This document shows, in pieces, positions 36,345 through 49,200 of a stretch of 55,915 nucleotides of DNA. Below the pieces are notes generated by a model. It did no database searches, was not told the origin of the DNA, and saw nothing but the letters and a program-made list of their open reading frames with translations. Source of the stretch: Gammaproteobacteria bacterium (lineage in GTDB: Bacteria > Pseudomonadota > Gammaproteobacteria > Pseudomonadales > Pseudohongiellaceae); NCBI GenBank assembly GCA_002730035.1, contig PBYU01000014.1, positions 14,090 to 70,004 of the forward strand. The letters run 5' to 3'. The position numbers and the translations under genes were made by a program. Position 1 is the first letter of the stretch; the number at the start of each line of letters is the position of its first letter.

Positions 36345-39314
36345 ATGGCAGATGTAAACACCCTCGACAACACTCAAGAGTCTCCCACCCCAAAGCCAGA
36401 AAAAATTCACCCTGCATTCGAATGGCAGCATAGCGAAACAATTCCATCACTTAACATTGTGATGGAGAAATATATTCATAAAGCTACCGGTGCAGTCCAT
36501 TATCACCTGGACAGTAATAACTCTGAAAACGCGTTCCTGGTTGCGTTTAGAACCGTGCCTATGGATTCGAAGGGGGTTGCTCATATTCTTGAGCATACCG
36601 CGTTATGCGGCAGTAAAAAGTTTCCCGTACGCGACCCATTCTTCATGATGATTCGTCGTTCGCTAAATACTTTCATGAATGCATTCACCAGCAGTGATTG
36701 GACAGCCTACCCATTCGCCAGCAAGAACAGGAAAGATTTTGAGAACCTATTAACTGTTTATCTGGATGCCGCATTCTTTGCTCGCCTGCAAGAACTCGAT
36801 TTCGCCCAGGAAGGGCATCGACTGGAATTCGCTGAACCCGATAATCCCGATAGCGAATTACAATACAAGGGTGTAGTTTACAACGAAATGAAAGGTGCCA
36901 TGAGTTCCACAAACAGCGTTCTCTGGCAAACCATGAGTAAATATCTTTTTCCCACTACAACCTACCATTTCAATAGTGGTGGCGAACCGGAACACATACC
37001 CGACTTGAGCTATGAGGAATTAGTCAAGTTTTATGAGACTCATTACCATCCCAGCAATTCAGTTTTCATGACTTACGGCGACATTCCTGCCATTGAACAT
37101 CAGCAGCATTTTGAAGAACTGGCATTGTCGCAATTTCAACGACTGGACAGTGTCATTCAGGTTAACGATGAAAAGCGCTACCCGGCACCTGTAAGATTCG
37201 AAGAAGCATATGCCTCCGAAGGGGACGATACCAACAAGAGCCATGTCGTGGTTGGTTGGCTGCTCGGCCGAAGCACCGACCTGTCCGACCTCTTTAAAAG
37301 CCAGTTGTTGTCCGCGGTCTTACTGGATAATAGCGCGAGTCCTTTGTTGAAAACCCTTGAGACATCCGACCTCGGCAGTTCACCATCGCCCATGTGCGGA
37401 CTGGAAGATTCGAATCGGGAAATGAGCTTCATGGCTGGCCTGGAGGGCTGCGCAGCAAGCGCCACGGTTGAGGTAGAAGCGCTGGTTCTCGATTCACTCC
37501 TACAGATTGTGGATAACGGAGTAGCACAGAATCAAGTGGAGGCCGCCCTGCACCAGCTGGAATTGAATCAAAGAGAAATAGCGGGCGACAGCTACCCCTA
37601 TGGCCTGCAGTTAATTTTAACCGGCCTGTCTACCGCGATGCACCGCGGTGATCCTATTAAGCTATTAAATATAGATTCCGTATTGGAAGAACTGAGATTA
37701 GCAGTGAAAGACAAGCAATTCATTCCTGGATTAGTCAAAGAGTTATTGCTGGAAAACCCCCATCGCATCACGCTGACTTTAAAACCGGACTGCGAACTGG
37801 ATGATCGAAAAACTGCTGCGGAGAATCAGACTCTGGCAGACATTAAGGGCGATCTCTCCAGTGATGCTGCCAAGCAGATCATCGAACGCAGCAAATCCCT
37901 CGCAGCCAGACAACTTCAGGACGATGATCCAGACCTGTTACCCAAGGTCGGATTGGCCGATGTGCCAAACAGCATAGATGACCCAACCCGGGAGCAGGAC
38001 AAGCTGCCGGGTTGCAAGCTTCCGGTGAGTTATTACGGTCAGGGCACCAACGGCCTGAGTTATCAACAAGTGGTCATGAAGTTGCCACGGTTAGAGCCTG
38101 AATTATTGGAAGCGCTGCCGCTGTATACCACCTGCCTGACTGAATTTGGCATCGGCGATAAGGGCTACGAGGAGGTTCAAACCTGGCAGGCTCGAATTAG
38201 CGGAGGAATGAATTGCTTCAGCAGTATTCGCAGCAAAATAGATGATGTTCAACAATCCCATGCTCTGCTGACATTTTCCTCTAAATCTCTGACCGCCAAC
38301 CACAGTGGGTTGAGCGAACTGATTTACCAGACGATTACCAATGTCAGATTCGATGAAGACCAGCGCCTACTTGAGTTAATCGAACAGATTTGCGCTCGCA
38401 AGGAAAATAGCATCACCGGCCAGGGTCACAGCCTCGCTATGAATCTGGCGTCCAGTGGCATGGGTCCAACTGCCCAACTTGCCCATTGCTCCGGCGGATT
38501 GGAGGGAATCCGACGACTCAAGAACATGCGCGGGCGCTTAAACGAGCCTGAGACGTGTAGCAACCTGATGCGACACTTCGGTCAATTGCATGAAATCATT
38601 ACCAAGGCACCGAAACAATTTCTGCTGATTGCCGAGCCAGAGTCCAAACAACAATTAATCACTGACATCGATGCAGTTTGGCATTCCAGTACTTCAGCAG
38701 TCGCGGATTCAGTATTACATCTGGCTCCTGTGCGGGACCGAGTACAGCAGGCCTGGACCACGTCGACACAGGTTAATTTCTGCGCCAAGGCCTACCCAAC
38801 GGTGCCATCCGGCCACGCAGATAACGCCATACTACACGTACTCGCCGGATTCCTGCGCAATGGATTCCTGCACAGGGCTATCAGGGAACAGGGCGGCGCC
38901 TATGGAGGCGGGGCCGGTCAGGATCCAAACTCCGCCTCGTTCCGATTCTTCTCCTACAGAGACCCACGCTTGCAGGAAACCCTCGACGACTTCGATCGAG
39001 CCATTAGCTGGGTGGTTGAGGAGCAGCATCCCGCTCATCAATTAGAAGAGGCCATTCTGGGAGTCATAGCTACCATGGATAAACCCTCTTCACCGGCGGG
39101 AGAGGCGAAGCAAAGCTTCTATAACCAACTCTTCGGGCGCAGCCTGGAGCATCGTATGGCATTCAGAGAACGCGTGTTGGCAACCACCCTGGATGATCTA
39201 AAATCCGTGGCGGAACGGTATTTTGATGCCGACCAGGCCAGCATCGGCATTATCAGCAATAGAGAGGCTGTGGAGAGCTTGCAGGATCAAGCCATAGAAA
39301 TTATATATTTATGA
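36345..39314 (+). CDS. M16C family zinc metalloprotease (PreP/Cym1-like)
   Basis: A 989-residue peptidase of the insulinase superfamily, subfamily M16C. The inverted zinc motif is HILEH (His80, Glu83, His84) in VAHILEHTALCGSKKFPVRDP, and the distal metal glutamate lies in YNEMKGAM. The four-domain, two-half architecture matches organellar presequence proteases. Bacterial members are thought to degrade peptides in the cytoplasm. No signal peptide is visible. A strong intrinsic terminator follows. It lies 70 bases after the RbgA-like gene. Confidence 0.92.
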   Translation: MADVNTLDNTQESPTPKPEKIHPAFEWQHSETIPSLNIVMEKYIHKATGAVHYHLDSNNSENAFLVAFRTVPMDSKGVAHILEHTALCGSKKFPVRDPFFMMIRRSLNTFMNAFTSSDWTAYPFASKNRKDFENLLTVYLDAAFFARLQELDFAQEGHRLEFAEPDNPDSELQYKGVVYNEMKGAMSSTNSVLWQTMSKYLFPTTTYHFNSGGEPEHIPDLSYEELVKFYETHYHPSNSVFMTYGDIPAIEHQQHFEELALSQFQRLDSVIQVNDEKRYPAPVRFEEAYASEGDDTNKSHVVVGWLLGRSTDLSDLFKSQLLSAVLLDNSASPLLKTLETSDLGSSPSPMCGLEDSNREMSFMAGLEGCAASATVEVEALVLDSLLQIVDNGVAQNQVEAALHQLELNQREIAGDSYPYGLQLILTGLSTAMHRGDPIKLLNIDSVLEELRLAVKDKQFIPGLVKELLLENPHRITLTLKPDCELDDRKTAAENQTLADIKGDLSSDAAKQIIERSKSLAARQLQDDDPDLLPKVGLADVPNSIDDPTREQDKLPGCKLPVSYYGQGTNGLSYQQVVMKLPRLEPELLEALPLYTTCLTEFGIGDKGYEEVQTWQARISGGMNCFSSIRSKIDDVQQSHALLTFSSKSLTANHSGLSELIYQTITNVRFDEDQRLLELIEQICARKENSITGQGHSLAMNLASSGMGPTAQLAHCSGGLEGIRRLKNMRGRLNEPETCSNLMRHFGQLHEIITKAPKQFLLIAEPESKQQLITDIDAVWHSSTSAVADSVLHLAPVRDRVQQAWTTSTQVNFCAKAYPTVPSGHADNAILHVLAGFLRNGFLHRAIREQGGAYGGGAGQDPNSASFRFFSYRDPRLQETLDDFDRAISWVVEEQHPAHQLEEAILGVIATMDKPSSPAGEAKQSFYNQLFGRSLEHRMAFRERVLATTLDDLKSVAERYFDADQASIGIISNREAVESLQDQAIEIIYL

Positions 39315-39488
39315 TTTAATTCATTATGTTACGTTATATATTTCAAGTTAATTACGCAACAAGGCTTGTTTCAAAAAAATCTGCACCGCATGGAACTTTG
39401 CCTGCCACCTACAGTCTGAGTAAGTGTAGGTAGATGTCATACAAAATTGTGGGTTTTGTTTCATTTATCTCTCCCTTGATAGTATATT

Positions 39489-39515
39489 AAGCCCAACATT
39501 GTTGGGCTTTTTTTC
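39489..39515 (+). terminator. Rho-independent terminator of the M16C protease gene
   Basis: AAGCCCAAC (39489-39497) and GTTGGGCTT (39501-39509) form a nine-pair stem with loop ATT, followed by a run of Ts to about 39514. It lies about 175 bases past the stop. Confidence 0.92.
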
Positions 39516-39520
39516 TGCCC

Positions 39521-39567
39521 CCAGTTTTACTTCAAAATAGCTATTTTGCTCCAGTTTTACTTCAAAA
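39521..39567. repeat. 17-bp direct repeats flanking a 16-bp palindrome, upstream of the cation efflux gene
   Basis: CCAGTTTTACTTCAAAA occurs at 39521-39537 and again at 39551-39567 (period 30). Between and overlapping them, CAAAATAGCTATTTTG (39533-39548) is a perfect palindrome. The block lies 35 bases before the start of the cation diffusion facilitator gene, where an operator would be expected. Confidence 0.85.
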
Positions 39568-39601
39568 ACTCTCCATCTTCTCCTCCCCTCGACAGAATTC
39601 C

Positions 39602-40768
39602 ATGAATTCAGCGAGTGCTAAGCAGGAAGCTACCCGAGTTACACTGATTGGAATGTGGCTGGATCTGCTGCTTGGTTTGGCCAAGCTAATCGGTGGCATA
39701 GTTACCCAATCTTTCGCACTTATCACTGACGGTATCCATTCCCTGACCGATGCCATAACCGACCTGTTTGTACTACTGGTGGCCAGGGTAGCGCGGGCAG
39801 ACCCAGACGAGGAGCACCCCTATGGTCATGGGCGATTCGAATCCCTGGGAACGATCGGCATGGGGGTGGTGTTTTTCACAACGGCAGGCATTCTCCTCTA
39901 TGATAGCTACCAGCGATTGCAGGACACAACGGCAATTCCAGTTCCGGCGCTATCGGGCATCGCCATCGCCCTGGTATCCATTGCCACCAAGGAATGGATC
40001 TATCAATACACCATGCGAGTCGCGCAGCGTCTCAATTCTTCCCTACTGAAAGCCAATGCCTGGCACAGCCGAAGCGATGCCATTTCTTCGGTTGCCGTTG
40101 TAGTCGGCATAATCGCAGCACAACAGGGCTACACCTGGATGGATACGGTAGCGGGAATTTTCGTGGCGCTGATCATCGCCAAAATTGGTTGGGAGTTATG
40201 TACAGACAGCCTTCGGGAATTGGTAGATACGGCTATTCCCATGCAGCGCTTGCAACAGCTGAAAGAGTGCATATTGGCCGTCGAAGGCATCCTCGGTATT
40301 ACCAATCTGCGCAGCCGGTTCTCGGGGGGCAAGATAATCCTCGAAGTCAGGTTGTTGGTGGATCCCCGAATCACCGTCTCAGAAGGTCATCAACTCGGTG
40401 AAGCGGTGAGCCATGAACTGACCGGAAGATTTAGCGACATTGACGATGTTATTGCCCATATCGATCCTGAGACTCACGCGAATCCACCCAACCAGGTCTC
40501 GTTACACCAGGTCCTGCCAGACCACCAGCAGATAATTGCCGATATCAGGAACGCCTGGTCAGAATTACTGGCTGACGATGAAATTACCAATGTTTCGCTG
40601 CATTATTTGGAAAATGGCATTGAGGTTGATCTAAAGCTGAACAGGAATGAAATTAGTGAACAATTGGCAGCAAAATTGAAGCAGGCGATTGGCCAGTTTT
40701 CGTACATCGCCAACCTCAGAGTCTACAGCAAACTTTATGAAACCAGACTTGATCAGCCACTGTCATAA
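39602..40768 (+). CDS. Cation diffusion facilitator (CDF) metal efflux protein
   Basis: Inner-membrane proton-driven exporter for divalent metals such as zinc or iron. It has 388 residues. Two HxxxD-type metal sites are visible in TM2 and TM5: ITDGIHSLTDAITD and NAWHSRSDAISS. Six membrane segments are followed by a cytoplasmic C-terminal domain, longer than in FieF (about 300 residues). The extra C-terminal stretch (VLPDHQQIIADIRNAWS onward) is a second ferredoxin-like-sized domain of unknown role. The repeat-rich upstream region suggests metal-responsive control, by inference. Confidence 0.88.
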   Translation: MNSASAKQEATRVTLIGMWLDLLLGLAKLIGGIVTQSFALITDGIHSLTDAITDLFVLLVARVARADPDEEHPYGHGRFESLGTIGMGVVFFTTAGILLYDSYQRLQDTTAIPVPALSGIAIALVSIATKEWIYQYTMRVAQRLNSSLLKANAWHSRSDAISSVAVVVGIIAAQQGYTWMDTVAGIFVALIIAKIGWELCTDSLRELVDTAIPMQRLQQLKECILAVEGILGITNLRSRFSGGKIILEVRLLVDPRITVSEGHQLGEAVSHELTGRFSDIDDVIAHIDPETHANPPNQVSLHQVLPDHQQIIADIRNAWSELLADDEITNVSLHYLENGIEVDLKLNRNEISEQLAAKLKQAIGQFSYIANLRVYSKLYETRLDQPLS

Positions 40769-40859
40769 TTTACTTACAAAGCGGTCTTATTTCGCTATAC
40801 CCCGGTAATGAGGTACTTTCCGATATCAACGACAGTCTGCTAAATTTTGGATGGTTTCC

Positions 40860-41639
40860 TCAGTGCCGTTGTGACTTGATCAACTCATAGGCTGCTTTAA
40901 TATCCTGGGTTTTTTGAGTTGCTATATCGATCATTTCTTCCGGTAATCCCTTGGCAACCAACTTATCTGGATGATGTTGATTCATCTGCTTGCGGTAGGT
41001 TTTCTTCAGCTCTTCGAGACTGGCGTTGGGTTGCGCGCCGAGTAATTCGTACGCCGCCAGCAACTTGTCTTCAATAGAGGCCTGATCGATGAAATGTGTC
41101 TGCCCGGTCATGCGAGTAAGCAACTCGTTGAAACGCTGCTGGGTATAACCGAGGTCTTTGGCGATGCTCTCCAGCATACTCTGCTCTCGTTCATCCAGAC
41201 GGCCGTCAGCGAAGGCGGTCGCAACTATGATCTCGAGAAACATCTGCACCAGATTGCGGCGTCGAAAACTCTCCCGCTTGAATTGAGCTAATACCTCATG
41301 TACTGGAAAGCCATCTTTATTTCCCTCGTTGAACAGATTTTTCGCCACATTGCGTTGTTGTTGTGAGAGCCGCATTTGCCCCATGACTCGTTCAACCATG
41401 GCGATTTCAGCCTGACTAACTTTGCCATCGGCTTTGGCGATGTACCCCATAACGGCGAAGGTGGTAGTAAAGAATACCGACTGCACACGCTCAGTAGCCC
41501 CTGGTCCTAAGGAACTATCCTGTCGAATCTCATCACCCGCATCGAAATAATTTCCTAGCGAGGCACCTAACAGGGCGCCGAGTGGCCCACCCATCATGAA
41601 GCCAAACGTGCCACCGACTACTTTTCCCCACCAACTCAT
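40860..41639 (-). CDS. djlA: Co-chaperone DjlA (TerB-like domain plus J domain)
   Basis: Membrane-anchored DnaK co-chaperone. The N-terminal glycine-rich segment FGFMMGGPLGALLGASLG is the single DjlA membrane helix. A TerB-like middle domain (VMGYIAKADGKVSQAEI and AFADGRLDEREQSML) precedes a C-terminal J domain whose DnaK-stimulating motif is HHPDKL. The 259 residues are normal. It is convergent with the cation efflux gene. Confidence 0.93.
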   Translation of the reverse strand: MSWWGKVVGGTFGFMMGGPLGALLGASLGNYFDAGDEIRQDSSLGPGATERVQSVFFTTTFAVMGYIAKADGKVSQAEIAMVERVMGQMRLSQQQRNVAKNLFNEGNKDGFPVHEVLAQFKRESFRRRNLVQMFLEIIVATAFADGRLDEREQSMLESIAKDLGYTQQRFNELLTRMTGQTHFIDQASIEDKLLAAYELLGAQPNASLEELKKTYRKQMNQHHPDKLVAKGLPEEMIDIATQKTQDIKAAYELIKSQRH

Positions 41640-41769
41640 AACTGTTCTGTTCCCAATTGATAAATACTGAAGTTACATAAAGCGACTCGAATACTCGCAA
41701 GGCAAGTTTACAAGGGATCCTCTGAACAAGTAACTGGCCAGACTGCTTTTGAACTTGCAGTGAGGATCT

Positions 41770-42390
41770 TTAAGAAATAAGACGCTGGAACCAATTCTTC
41801 TCTAGATCAGCCTGGCATCGAGTGAGCTGAGCGGAGAAGCGACTCGAATTCGACTGGACTCCGTCTGCAGCTTCGATAAGCCATTGCTTGTCACGGTAAG
41901 TTTGCTGTCGGTAGCCTCCGTTTCCTTCGTGATAAGCGTAATAGAGGTTTCTGGCATCGCTGGCACCGATACCGCTACTGCTGTTGGAAAGGGCGTTGTA
42001 CCAGGCGACGAAATCGACTGCATCGTCGAAGTTACTGCGAGAAGCGCCACGATTACCTGAGGCTTGCAGGTAGTCTTCCCAGGTACTGTCTAATGCCTGG
42101 GCATACCCGTAGGCTGATGAGGGTCGGGGACCCGGCAGAATCCAGAGAATCCGGGAGCGCTCTGGCTTTGCCCGGGCTCGAAAACTCGATTCCTGGTAGA
42201 TAAAGGCCATATTGACACTAATTGGAATGCCCCATCGCTGCTCAGGACGCTTTGCGGCGCGATACCAGCCGCGCCTGTCTTCGAAGATGGCACATACGTC
42301 TGCAATATTGCGCGGCTGTGGGGTTATACAGGCCGTTAATACGGGCAAGGTCAGGCAACTGAATAGCACTGTCCAAACAGAACGAATCAC
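41770..42390 (-). CDS. Lipoprotein lytic transglycosylase-like (SLT domain)
   Basis: A 206-residue protein with a lipoprotein signal ending at lipobox LTAC (Cys21). A small transglycosylase-like domain follows: Glu67 in IYQESSFRARAKP is the probable catalytic residue, then SAYGYAQALDSTW, AVDFVAWYN and YYAYHEGNGGY. A GTG start at 42390 with GGAAG upstream is chosen. It would cleave peptidoglycan from the outer-membrane face. It belongs to the small SLT lipoprotein group of unassigned name. Confidence 0.85.
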   Translation of the reverse strand: MIRSVWTVLFSCLTLPVLTACITPQPRNIADVCAIFEDRRGWYRAAKRPEQRWGIPISVNMAFIYQESSFRARAKPERSRILWILPGPRPSSAYGYAQALDSTWEDYLQASGNRGASRSNFDDAVDFVAWYNALSNSSSGIGASDARNLYYAYHEGNGGYRQQTYRDKQWLIEAADGVQSNSSRFSAQLTRCQADLEKNWFQRLIS

Positions 42391-42458
42391 ACTAAGCTTC
42401 CTTTACATGTCGGTGTATTAACAATCCTGTTGCTAGTTTCCCTTATCTTTAGTTTTCA

Positions 42459-44516
<2,058 letters not shown>

Positions 44517-46130
44517 CTAGCCGCGGCTGCTGGCAGACTTCAGCTGGCGTAACTCGAAATCTCTAATGCGTTGCCGGTAATGCTCGGTGGTTTGCGCAGT
44601 CATGACATTACGATGATCGTCTTTCAGTTCACCGTCAAGTGCGGCCCGAACCTGCTGGGCTACCGTCAGCATCTGTTCGAACGCATCCTGGTTATCAATC
44701 GCCGCTGGCAGGGTCAGGAACAAGCTGATACCGAGGGTGCTGAAACTGTCCATATTATTCAAGTCGAACGTGCCGGGATTGAGGATATTGGCGACACTGA
44801 ATACAACCGGCCCATTATCGTCATTTCCGAAGCGTTGGTGAAAAATACTCATCTCCCCAAATTTCAGCCCCGCCGTAATTAGAACCTGCAGCAGATCATG
44901 ACCGACGAAGGCATGGTTTTCTCTGGCCATCACGTTAATAACAACAACCTCCGAAGGCTGCATGGTTTCCTGTGGTGCCTCGGTGTGCTCAGCCTGGGGA
45001 ACTGCTTCAGTTTCGACTGGTTCTTCTGCTAGTGTGACCACAACCGCTTCCGGGACTTTGGATTCTTCTGGCTCGGGCGGTGGTGAATCTTTTTTGCGAG
45101 TGAACGCGGCAAACAGCGAACGCCTTTTTGGTTTTTCATCTGGTTCTTCCTGAGCCTGGGCTGGCTCATCGAAGAGACTGCTTTGCTGCCTCTCGTCGGC
45201 AGTTACCGTGATATCACCGATACGCACCCCGGCGGTCATCGAAAACTCGTCCAGCTTACTCTCAAACTGAGCTTCGGTGCCTAGAGCCGGATCCTGATAG
45301 TGCCGCTCATCACTGTCCACGGTATCGCCCGAGCCGCCGACGAGATCATTACCCAGGGGGCGCTCGAGCCGCTCACCCCAGCCAATTTGTTCATCAGGAT
45401 AATGTGAATCGATGGCATCAACAGCTGTTTCGCTTGCGGGCTCCTGATTCTGCTCTACGGTTGCGCTGTCATGGAATTGCGGCAATTCATTTGCGGAACC
45501 CTCCCCGGCTTCATCATTCATCTCTGCGGGTTGCTGATCCAATTCTTCGGGGTAATCTGGCACCACGCCAGCCATGCCGTCCTGGACGTTTTCTGCTGAC
45601 CCGTGATCCAGCCAGGGTTCTTCTACTGCGCGTTCATCGACAGCCTCAACAGAATGCACTTCTCCAATGCCGGGAGCTGCCTGGTCATAGTCGAAGAGAA
45701 CATCATCGGGATCTTCACCTGAGTGAGTCGGTAGTTGCTCAGTCACTGCGGCTTCGACCGCTGACGGTTCGTTGCTGTGTTCAGCCATGTCGGTATGCTG
45801 CACTTCAGTGGCAACTTCCACCGCATCCATCAACACCGGGATCGTATCAGTACCCGTATCATCGCCCAGTTCCAGTGCCCGCTGGTTTGCCACATCGAGC
45901 GCACTGTTCTGAGAATTGACCTCGAGAAGCGATCGGGCCACGACTCGTGCGCCTCCGCCGGGTAGTTCAGCCAATTCCATCGCTTCCAAATCCACGTTTT
46001 GCGGAATGTTCTTGTCGATAGCCAGTTTAATCTGACCCCGACGAACCCGCAGCGCCACATATAGCCCACGCAATATCACCGCGACAATCGCGAATCCTAA
46101 CAACAAAATGACTAGTTCACGTGAACCCAT
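44517..46130 (-). CDS. zipA: Cell division protein ZipA with unusually long acidic linker
   Basis: Inner-membrane protein that anchors FtsZ to the membrane at the division site. The single N-terminal helix is VILLLGFAIVAVILRGLYVAL (about residues 7-27). The C-terminal FtsZ-binding domain covers roughly residues 385-525, beginning EVVVINVMARENHAFVGHDL. Between them lies a linker of more than 300 residues, rich in Glu, Asp, Pro and Gln, much longer than the E. coli linker (protein 537 versus about 330 residues). Location between smc and ligA supports the call. Confidence 0.93.
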   Translation of the reverse strand: MGSRELVILLLGFAIVAVILRGLYVALRVRRGQIKLAIDKNIPQNVDLEAMELAELPGGGARVVARSLLEVNSQNSALDVANQRALELGDDTGTDTIPVLMDAVEVATEVQHTDMAEHSNEPSAVEAAVTEQLPTHSGEDPDDVLFDYDQAAPGIGEVHSVEAVDERAVEEPWLDHGSAENVQDGMAGVVPDYPEELDQQPAEMNDEAGEGSANELPQFHDSATVEQNQEPASETAVDAIDSHYPDEQIGWGERLERPLGNDLVGGSGDTVDSDERHYQDPALGTEAQFESKLDEFSMTAGVRIGDITVTADERQQSSLFDEPAQAQEEPDEKPKRRSLFAAFTRKKDSPPPEPEESKVPEAVVVTLAEEPVETEAVPQAEHTEAPQETMQPSEVVVINVMARENHAFVGHDLLQVLITAGLKFGEMSIFHQRFGNDDNGPVVFSVANILNPGTFDLNNMDSFSTLGISLFLTLPAAIDNQDAFEQMLTVAQQVRAALDGELKDDHRNVMTAQTTEHYRQRIRDFELRQLKSASSRG

Positions 46131-46257
46131 GGACCGTCTGCTCTAAGCCGGATTGAAGCAATCCAAATATTGGAAAATTTTTAATGTTATCTTACTGTTA
46201 CCGCATTTTCTTTAGCGTAGAAACGGGTTTTTCGTAGGCAAGATCCAATTTTGTGAC

Positions 46258-49200
46258 TCACATGGCCGCCATTTCGGCTGCTTCGTCGAGATCGACGGCC
46301 ACGATACGGGATACACCAGCCTCATGCATGGTGACTCCAAGGAGCTGATTTGCCATCTCCATGGTGATCTTGTTGTGGGTAATGAAGATGAACTGCACAT
46401 ACTCGGCCATCTCTTTCACCAGGTTGGCATAGCGGCCGACATTGGCATCATCCAGCGGGGCATCAACCTCGTCCAGCATACAAAACGGAGATGGGTTGAG
46501 ATGGAATATCGAAAACACCAGGGCGATGGCTGTCATGGCCTTCTCGCCGCCGGAAAGTAGGTGAATCGTGCTGTTGCGCTTACCCGGCGGGCGGGCCATG
46601 ATGGCCACCCCAGTATCCAGCAGGTCGTCCCCGGTCATGTCCAGATAGGCATGACCGCCACCGAATACCCTTGGAAACAGGTTCTGCAGCCCGGCATTGA
46701 TCTTGTCGAAGGTCTCTTTGAAGCGGGTGCGGGTTTCCTTGTCGATCTTACGCATGGCGTTCTGCAGTGTGTTTAGCGCCTTCTCAAGGTCTTCATTCTG
46801 CTTATCCAGATAGACCTTGCGCTCCGACTGTTGCTGGTATTCATCGATCGCGGCCAGGTTGATCAGTCCCAGCCTCTGGATACGATTTCCCAGTTTTTCC
46901 AGACTTTGTTCGCATTCCTGCTCTTCCAGCCCCTCGGACAGGCTATCCAGTACCGTCTGCAGTTCAAATTTCGCTGCCTGCAATTGTTCGAGTAGTGCAT
47001 CTCTTTTGACTGAAGCGCCTTCGCTCTTCAGCCTCTTCTGCATTAGGGATTCACGCACCGTGTTAAGACGTTCCTGAATCTCATTACGCTGCTGTTCCAG
47101 ATTGCGGATCGCGTGCTCATTCTCATCGACCCGGGATTTGGCAACCCCCAGTTCCTGCTCCACTTCCAGGCGCTTCTGCAACAGGGCCTCAAGGTCGGTT
47201 CGCATGGTTTCCAGAGGCTCGTCAGACTCGTTAATCTGGCTGGTCAGCGACTCCATGCGTTCCTTGGAACGTTGCACCTGGCTAGCCATGCGGTCCATGG
47301 TTTCGCGAGTGGATTGCAGCTGTGCCTGTACTGATTGTTGTTTTAATGCAAGTTCATGCGCTAAGTCTTTGTCATTCCTAGCTTTTTCTCTTGAATTTTC
47401 TAGTGCCTGCTGGGCCCCTTCCCGGGCTGCTTCCAGCGCTTCCCTGGCCCCGACATCTTCTGCCATGCTATCCAGGGCCTGTTGCAGTCGAGCCCTCGCG
47501 GCAGCGGTATTTTCCTCTTCCAGCGCCAGCTGCCGGCCTAATTCGTCCAGCTCGTGTAAAATCCGCTGCTTTCGATTGGCCGCTTCCTCGACCTTGGCTA
47601 GGTGGGCACTCATGGTGGATTTCAATTCGCCGAGCTGCTGGGCCTTGTTGGCGAGTTCTTGCTGCAATTCTTCGCGCCTCGTCTCATCTGCGCTGAGGTC
47701 TTTTCTGAAACTATCTCTCGTTCCTTGTAAAGCATTAGATATTTCGTTTAATACTTTGATATTTCTGAATAATTCCGCAATGAGTCCTCGCCGCTCAACG
47801 ATGGAATCCTGGGTGCTGGTGGTGCGCACCTGCACCCAGTTCTTGCCCAGCCAAACTCCCTCAGCCGTGATCACGGAGTCCTGTTGAGACAGCTGATCTC
47901 GGGCGCTGATAGCTTCCTTAAGGCTGTCCGCGACGTAGATCCCCTGCAACAAACCCGAAATATTCCAGTCACAGCTGAGTTTGTCAGTCAATGGAGTAAG
48001 CCGGTGCTGATTCGAAGCATCGGCTGGCTTACCACTAGTGACATCGATCAGCGACAACTTGCCCTGGGGTAATTCAGCTAACAGCCGATCCACCTGATCC
48101 AGCCCTTCGACACAGATGCCTTGCATCGATTCGCCCAGCACAGCTTCTATGGCTAATTCCCATCCCGGTGTGATTTTCAGGCTCTCTCCCAGGCGTAGTT
48201 GATTCTGCAGGCCCCTTTCCTTCAACCAGGCATTGAGTTGCTGGTTATCCTGCCCCAATGCCGCCTGCTGCAGCGCCTCCAACGATGCCTGTTTGCCACT
48301 GGCAGTCTGCAATTTGCCGCGGGTGGCATCCAATTCCTCCAGACAGGTATTCAGCGCTTGCCGGTGCTCATCGATTCGACTTCCCAAGCTGCCGTTTTCC
48401 AACTGCGATTCAGTAATGTCGGACTGCAGTGATTCAATTTCCTGCGTCACATCATCCAGTCCGGAATCTTGCGGTGCCTGTGCCAGAGCCAGCTGTTCAT
48501 TCTCGAGATCCTGCTTCCGCTCCAGCCCGCGTTCTATGATGGTTTCCAATTGCTGAATGCGGGACTGTTCCACTTCTGCAATTTGCCGTGGTTCTTCGGC
48601 ACGATGGTTGAATTCGTCCCATTCCTGCTGCCACTTCTGCAGGGCCCCCTCAGCCTCTGCCAGCAGTTTCGCGGACTCTTCTTCGCCGACCTGTGCAGCT
48701 TCTAACTCGGGAGAAATTGATTTCAGTTCGGCATCCAGCTGAGTAATCTTCTTCAAGTCGATATCCAGCTCTTCCCGGTTTTGCGTCCAGCCTTCTTCGG
48801 TCTCGGTCAAGTCCAGCTTAAACTGGTCGACCCGTTCGAGATGATGCTCTATGGATTGCTCGATACGGGCAATATCATTACCCAGGCTATAGAAACGCGC
48901 CTGCACCTCGCCCAATGCATCGGTGAGGTCCGCGTTGTCTGCCAGGTGTTTTTCTATCTTGGAATCGATCTGGCGCTGCTCCGCGGTAGTAGACTCAATA
49001 TTGATTTCGAGTGAACTTATGGTTTCCTGGTTGGCCTGGATCTCTTCATCGAGACCGCGCCAGCGCAGTGCATTCAGATTCGCTGTGGTTTCCCTCTCCT
49101 GCTGCTTCAGTTCGCCGTATTTCTCCGCAGCCACCGACTGACGCTTGAGATGTTGCAGTTGGCGCCCCATTTCTTCACGGATGTCGGCCAGCCGTTCGAG

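Noticed and set aside
45404..45919. Plus-strand open frame of 171 codons in zipA
   Set aside because: Arg/Pro/His-rich shadow of the acidic zipA linker.
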